A stretch of DNA of 9,201 bases from Bacillota bacterium (GTDB taxonomy: Bacteria > Bacillota > Clostridia > Oscillospirales > CAG-272), in contig JAJQHI010000043.1 in assembly GCA_021199825.1 (NCBI GenBank), positions 1 through 9,201 on the forward strand. The letters run 5' to 3'. Below, in pieces: positions 6,754 to 9,201 of this stretch. A program made the position numbers and the translations under genes. Positions within the stretch are counted from its first letter, which is position 1. Each line of letters begins with the position of its first letter. The notes under the pieces were generated by a model. That model did no database searches. It was not told where the DNA came from and worked only from the letters and a program-made list of their open reading frames with translations.

Positions 6754-7202
6754 TCCGCGTCAGCCTCCTTTGCATCTTCAGTTTCGGCGACGGCATCAGA
6801 CTTAGTGATGAACTTGCACTTAATCGGAAGCTTATGCGTTGAAAGACGCATAGCCTCGCGCGCAACCTCCTCTGTGACGCCTCCCATCTCGAACATAATC
6901 CTGCCCGGCTTTACAACCGCAACCCAATATTCAGGTGAGCCTTTACCTTTACCCATTCGAGTATCTGCGGGCTTTTCCGTAATAGGCTTATCGGGGAAGA
7001 TTTTAATCCAAACCTTACCGCCGCGGCGTGTATAACGTGTCATAGCGACACGCGCCGCCTCAATCTGATTGCTTGTAATCCAAGCGGGCTCAAGTGCCAC
7101 AAGACCGTATTCGCCGTAAGCAAGCGTTGTACCGCGCGTTGCCTTTCCGGTCATACGACCGCGCTGAACACGTCTGTATTTAACTCTTTTCGGCATTAAC
7201 AT
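6750..7202 (-). CDS. rplP: 50S ribosomal protein L16
   Basis: Large-subunit protein at the base of the central protuberance, contacting the A-site tRNA elbow and needed for late assembly. The 150 residues include [16 protein letters not shown] at the start, the [18 protein letters not shown] segment (37-54) and [19 protein letters not shown] (82-100). The C-terminus adds an acidic tail, [14 protein letters not shown], slightly longer than the common 144-147 residue form. The ATG at 7202 is chosen because MLMPKRVK is the usual family start and an AAGGAG lies twelve bases upstream; the ATG two codons later is further away. Its first 23 bases overlap the end of rpsC in another frame. Confidence 0.97.
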   Translation of the reverse strand: MLMPKRVKYRRVQRGRMTGKATRGTTLAYGEYGLVALEPAWITSNQIEAARVAMTRYTRRGGKVWIKIFPDKPITEKPADTRMGKGKGSPEYWVAVVKPGRIMFEMGGVTEEVAREAMRLSTHKLPIKCKFITKSDAVAETEDAKEADAE

Positions 7203-8181
7203 GGTTATTCAACGCTCCTTCCTTAGGTGCTCTCGTGCCTCTGCCCGCACCTGAACCCTCACGGTTCTCGCTGCGCGCGCCGTCACGATAGCCTCCGCTG
7301 CGATTGCCCTCCCCGCCGCGGTATCCGCCGCTGCGATAGCCTTCGCCGCCGCGATTGCCTTCGCCGCTGCGGTTTCCGCCATTGTTGCGGTATCCGCCGC
7401 GACCTCTGTTATTATCGCCCCTGCCGCCGTCGCGTCTGTCGCCGCTGCGCCTGTCAGGACGTCTGTTATTCCTTCTGTCGCCCCTATCATTTCTGTCACC
7501 AGCACGTCTGTCGCGCTGTGAGGGCTGCTTTTCAGAGCCTGATCTCTGGATTTCAGGGAGAACCTCGCCCTTGTAAATCCAAACCTTCACTCCGATTTTG
7601 CCATATGTCGTCTTAGCCTCAGCAAATCCGTAGTCAATGTCTGCGCGCAGAGTCTGAAGAGGAATCGAGCCTTCGTGATAATGCTCGGAGCGAGCAATCT
7701 CAGCACCGCCGAGACGTCCGGAGCAAAGAACCTTAACTCCCTTCGCACCCGCCTTCATTGACCTTGCAATTGACTGCTTCATCGCACGGCGGAAACCGAT
7801 ACGGCGCTCAAGCTGGTCTGCAATGGACTCGGCAACAAGCTGTGCGTCGAGGTCTATCTGTCTGATTTCAACAACTGAAATCGAAACAGGACAGCCCACA
7901 ATCTTTTCAAGCTCAGCCTTAAGCTCATTGATTGCAGCGCCCTTGGGTCCAATTACGACACCGGGGCTCTTGCAGTGAATTGTAACCTTGACTCTGCCGT
8001 TTGTGCGCTCAATTTCGATTTTCGGAATGCCCGCTTCATACAGCTTAGTCTTAAGATATTTTCTTACGTTGTAGTCGGAAACGAGAGTGTCACCGAATTT
8101 GTCCTTCGATGCGTACCATCTCGAGTCCCAATCCCTAATGACTCCTACTCGGAATCCATGCGGATTAACCTTCTGACCCAT
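7180..8181 (-). CDS. rpsC: 30S ribosomal protein S3 with long Arg/Gly-rich C-terminal extension
   Basis: Small-subunit head protein lining the mRNA entry channel, with S4 and S5 part of the ribosomal mRNA helicase. Residues 1-211 are a normal S3: [20 protein letters not shown] start, KH domain with the GxxG loop GPKG at 78-81, and C-terminal domain with FRRAMKQS, where Arg131, Arg132 and Lys135 match the E. coli helicase residues. [13 protein letters not shown] (154-166) and [16 protein letters not shown] (191-206) follow. From about 213 to 333 comes a tail of roughly 120 residues, nearly half Arg or Gly with many Asp and Asn, probably disordered. Total length 333 compares with about 210-235 in most bacteria. 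The frame is open and the core is intact, so the tail looks genuine, not a frameshift. It ends inside rplP. AGGAGG lies seven bases before the ATG. Confidence 0.97.
   Translation of the reverse strand: MGQKVNPHGFRVGVIRDWDSRWYASKDKFGDTLVSDYNVRKYLKTKLYEAGIPKIEIERTNGRVKVTIHCKSPGVVIGPKGAAINELKAELEKIVGCPVSISVVEIRQIDLDAQLVAESIADQLERRIGFRRAMKQSIARSMKAGAKGVKVLCSGRLGGAEIARSEHYHEGSIPLQTLRADIDYGFAEAKTTYGKIGVKVWIYKGEVLPEIQRSGSEKQPSQRDRRAGDRNDRGDRRNNRRPDRRSGDRRDGGRGDNNRGRGGYRNNGGNRSGEGNRGGEGYRSGGYRGGEGNRSGGYRDGARSENREGSGAGRGTRAPKEGALNNHVNAEKS
7215..7220 (-). promoter_or_regulatory. Ribosome binding site of rplP inside rpsC
   Basis: AAGGAG on the minus strand, twelve bases before the rplP ATG. It lies within codons of the S3 tail (around Lys320-Gly322), so ribosomes finishing S3 must pass over it. 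The spacing is longer than the 5-10 bases seen for neighbouring genes. Confidence 0.65.
7282..7389 (-). repeat. Degenerate 15/18-bp tandem repeats in the S3 tail
   Basis: Within rpsC, units related on the plus strand to GCCGCTGCGATAGCC recur with starts near 7294, 7327, 7345 and 7363 and a further diverged copy near 7311. The spacing is 15 or 18 bases, always a multiple of three. They encode repeated Gly-(Asn/Tyr)-Arg-(Ser/Gly)-Gly-(Glu) blocks at residues about 265-300. The pattern fits expansion by replication slippage with the frame kept. Confidence 0.75.
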
Positions 8182-8193
8182 TTCAGTACCTCC

Positions 8194-8529
8194 TTACTCT
8201 CTTTCCTTCACTTTAACCGTGATATGAGAAGTTCTCTTCAGAATTCTGTCGGCGCGCCCCTTAGCTCTCGGCATCCATCTTTTCAGTGTAGGACCGGGGC
8301 ATACGAAGCACTCAGAGATGTAAAGATTGCTTGTATCCATACCATGATTGTTTTCAGCGTTCGCCACGGCGCTGTTTATGAGCTTGATCAAATCTCTGCA
8401 AACGCCCTTTTTGGTGTTCTTGAGAATGCCAAGCGCTGTTTCTACGTCTTTTCCGCGGATAAGATCAAGCACAGGCTTTACCTTGATGGGCGAAACGCGC
8501 AAATATTTTAAATATGCAACTGCTTCCAT
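8194..8529 (-). CDS. rplV: 50S ribosomal protein L22
   Basis: Large-subunit protein whose long beta-hairpin lines the peptide exit tunnel near the constriction. The 111 residues include LRVSPIKVKPVLDLIRGKDV (10-29), NSAVANAENNHGMD (52-65), and the tunnel hairpin CPGPTLKRWMPRAKGRADRI (77-96) followed by LKRTSHITVKV. Changes in this hairpin give macrolide resistance in other bacteria; here it looks ordinary, with Trp-Met-Pro-Arg-Ala at its tip. AGGAGG lies nine bases before the ATG, and rpsS ends in tandem TGA-TAA stops that lead into it. Confidence 0.97.
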   Translation of the reverse strand: MEAVAYLKYLRVSPIKVKPVLDLIRGKDVETALGILKNTKKGVCRDLIKLINSAVANAENNHGMDTSNLYISECFVCPGPTLKRWMPRAKGRADRILKRTSHITVKVKERE

Positions 8530-8546
8530 TTAGGCAAACCTCCTTA

Positions 8547-8828
8547 TCACTTACCGTTGTTGGACGTCTTGGATCCGGCGTGACCCTTAAACGTTCTTGT
8601 AGGCGCAAACTCACCGAGTTTGTGTCCAACCATATCCTCCGTAACATATACGGGAATATGCTTCCTTCCGTCGTGAACCGCTATGGTGTGACCGACGAAT
8701 TCAGGAAATATCGTAGAGGAACGGCTCCATGTCTTGAGAACCTTCTTTTCGCCCTTCTCATTCATGGCGCAAATTCTCGAATAGAGTCTTTCTTCAACGA
8801 ACGGTGCCTTTTTTAAGCTTCTGCTCAT
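8547..8828 (-). CDS. rpsS: 30S ribosomal protein S19
   Basis: Small-subunit head protein that binds 16S rRNA with S13 and forms intersubunit bridges near tRNA. The 93 residues are family length: [15 protein letters not shown] start, [20 protein letters not shown] (33-52) and the signature [20 protein letters not shown] (61-80) followed by KGHAG. AGGAGG lies nine bases before the ATG at 8828. An out-of-frame ATG AAA TGA overlaps the start region but is only two codons and has poor spacing. Gap to rplB is 14 bases. Confidence 0.98.
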   Translation of the reverse strand: MSRSLKKAPFVEERLYSRICAMNEKGEKKVLKTWSRSSTIFPEFVGHTIAVHDGRKHIPVYVTEDMVGHKLGEFAPTRTFKGHAGSKTSNNGK

Positions 8829-8842
8829 TTCATCAGTCCTCC

Positions 8843-9201
8843 TTATTTACCGCTGCGGTGTCTTACGATATATTTTTCAGTGCGTGACTTCTTCTTGCGC
8901 GTCTTATAACCGAGCGCAGGCTTACCCCAAGGAGTAACAGGACCGGGACGTCCGACAGGAGCTCTTCCCTCACCGCCTCCGTGCGGGTGGTCATTCGGGT
9001 TCATTACCGAGCCGCGGACAGTAGGACGAACGCCCATATGACGTTTTCTTCCCGCCTTGCCTATCTTCAGGGTGTCATGCTCGATGTTTGATACCTGACC
9101 GATTGTTGCCTTGCAGTCAAGGCGAATCTTGCGAACCTCGCCTGAAGGCAGGCGCACCTGAGCCATTCCGTTTTCCTTAGCCATGAGCTGCGCCTGCCTT
9201 C
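8843..9201 (-). CDS. rplB: 50S ribosomal protein L2, C-terminal fragment
   Basis: About the last 118 residues of L2, cut by the right edge of the window; the whole protein is usually near 276 residues. L2 binds 23S rRNA close to the peptidyl-transferase centre and is needed for subunit association. The fragment begins [20 protein letters not shown] and includes [20 protein letters not shown] and the family signature [20 protein letters not shown], which carries the His equivalent to E. coli His229, then [16 protein letters not shown]. The reading frame is open from the window edge; the internal Met at 9184 is not the start. The stop TAA leads straight into the AGGAGG of rpsS. Confidence 0.97.
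   Translation of the reverse strand, partial: RQAQLMAKENGMAQVRLPSGEVRKIRLDCKATIGQVSNIEHDTLKIGKAGRKRHMGVRPTVRGSVMNPNDHPHGGGEGRAPVGRPGPVTPWGKPALGYKTRKKKSRTEKYIVRHRSGK

Noticed and set aside
7209..7505. Alternate minus-strand frame of 98 codons rich in Ala, inside the rpsC tail
   Set aside because: The repeat region is CG-rich and lacks stops in several frames. The S3 frame is continuous with the conserved core and ends at a plausible stop; the Ala-rich frame has no ribosome binding site and looks like a by-product.
7180..7545. Frameshift or sequencing error as the cause of the long S3 tail
   Set aside because: The tail keeps a consistent hydrophilic RG-rich composition to its stop, its repeats are multiples of three, and the rplP start and ribosome binding site are intact. 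An error frame would be expected to look random.
8823..8833. Two-codon ORF (ATG AAA TGA) overlapping the rpsS start
   Set aside because: Only four bases from the AGGAGG and encoding two residues; the later ATG has better spacing and starts the conserved S19 sequence. Probably chance.
1..9201. A new multi-gene system or mobile element in the window
   Set aside because: Every gene is a recognised member of the S10-spc-secY-adk-map cluster in standard order. There is no insertion, foreign gene, tRNA, attachment-site-like repeat or break in synteny.

Overview
The window is one uninterrupted stretch of the conserved S10-spc ribosomal protein gene cluster. Every gene lies on the minus strand, so the operon reads from the right edge to the left edge. 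In transcription order it holds rplB (3' part only), rpsS, rplV, rpsC, rplP, rpmC, rpsQ, rplN, rplX, rplE, rpsN, rpsH, rplF, rplR, rpsE, rpmD, rplO, secY, adk and map (5' part only). All 18 complete genes have intact frames. No RNA gene, mobile element, CRISPR array, convincing promoter or intrinsic terminator is visible, and no gap between genes exceeds 100 bases.

The organism is most likely a member of the Bacillota, probably class Clostridia. The reasons are the rplO-secY-adk-map order, a short zinc-binding (type Z) S14, an adenylate kinase with a four-cysteine zinc LID, a four-cysteine L24, an L30 gene, strong AGGAGG ribosome binding sites before most genes, and a base composition near 50% GC by eye. 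I cannot name the genus. The long Arg/Gly-rich tail on S3 is a feature I associate loosely with some gut Clostridia, but that is a weak clue.

Layout by region. Positions 9201-6565 carry the distal S10-operon part (L2, S19, L22, S3, L16, L29). Positions 6552-2124 carry S17 and the spc part (L14, L24, L5, S14, S8, L6, L18, S5, L30, L15). Positions 2122-1 carry the translocon channel SecY, adenylate kinase and the start of methionine aminopeptidase. The genes are packed tightly: two pairs overlap (rpsC/rplP by 23 bases, rplP/rpmC by 4), and at many junctions the stop codon of one gene runs directly into the ribosome binding site of the next. The products jointly build both ribosomal subunits and the main secretion channel, supply nucleotide balance, and trim the initiator methionine from new proteins.

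This is mostly an ordinary housekeeping region, and I do not see a new multi-gene system. Two things stand out: S3 carries a roughly 120-residue Arg/Gly/Asp/Asn-rich, probably disordered C-terminal extension encoded by degenerate tandem repeats that run into rplP, and the 100-base rpsN-rpsH gap is unusually long for this cluster and contains two adjacent inverted repeats just before the S8 gene.
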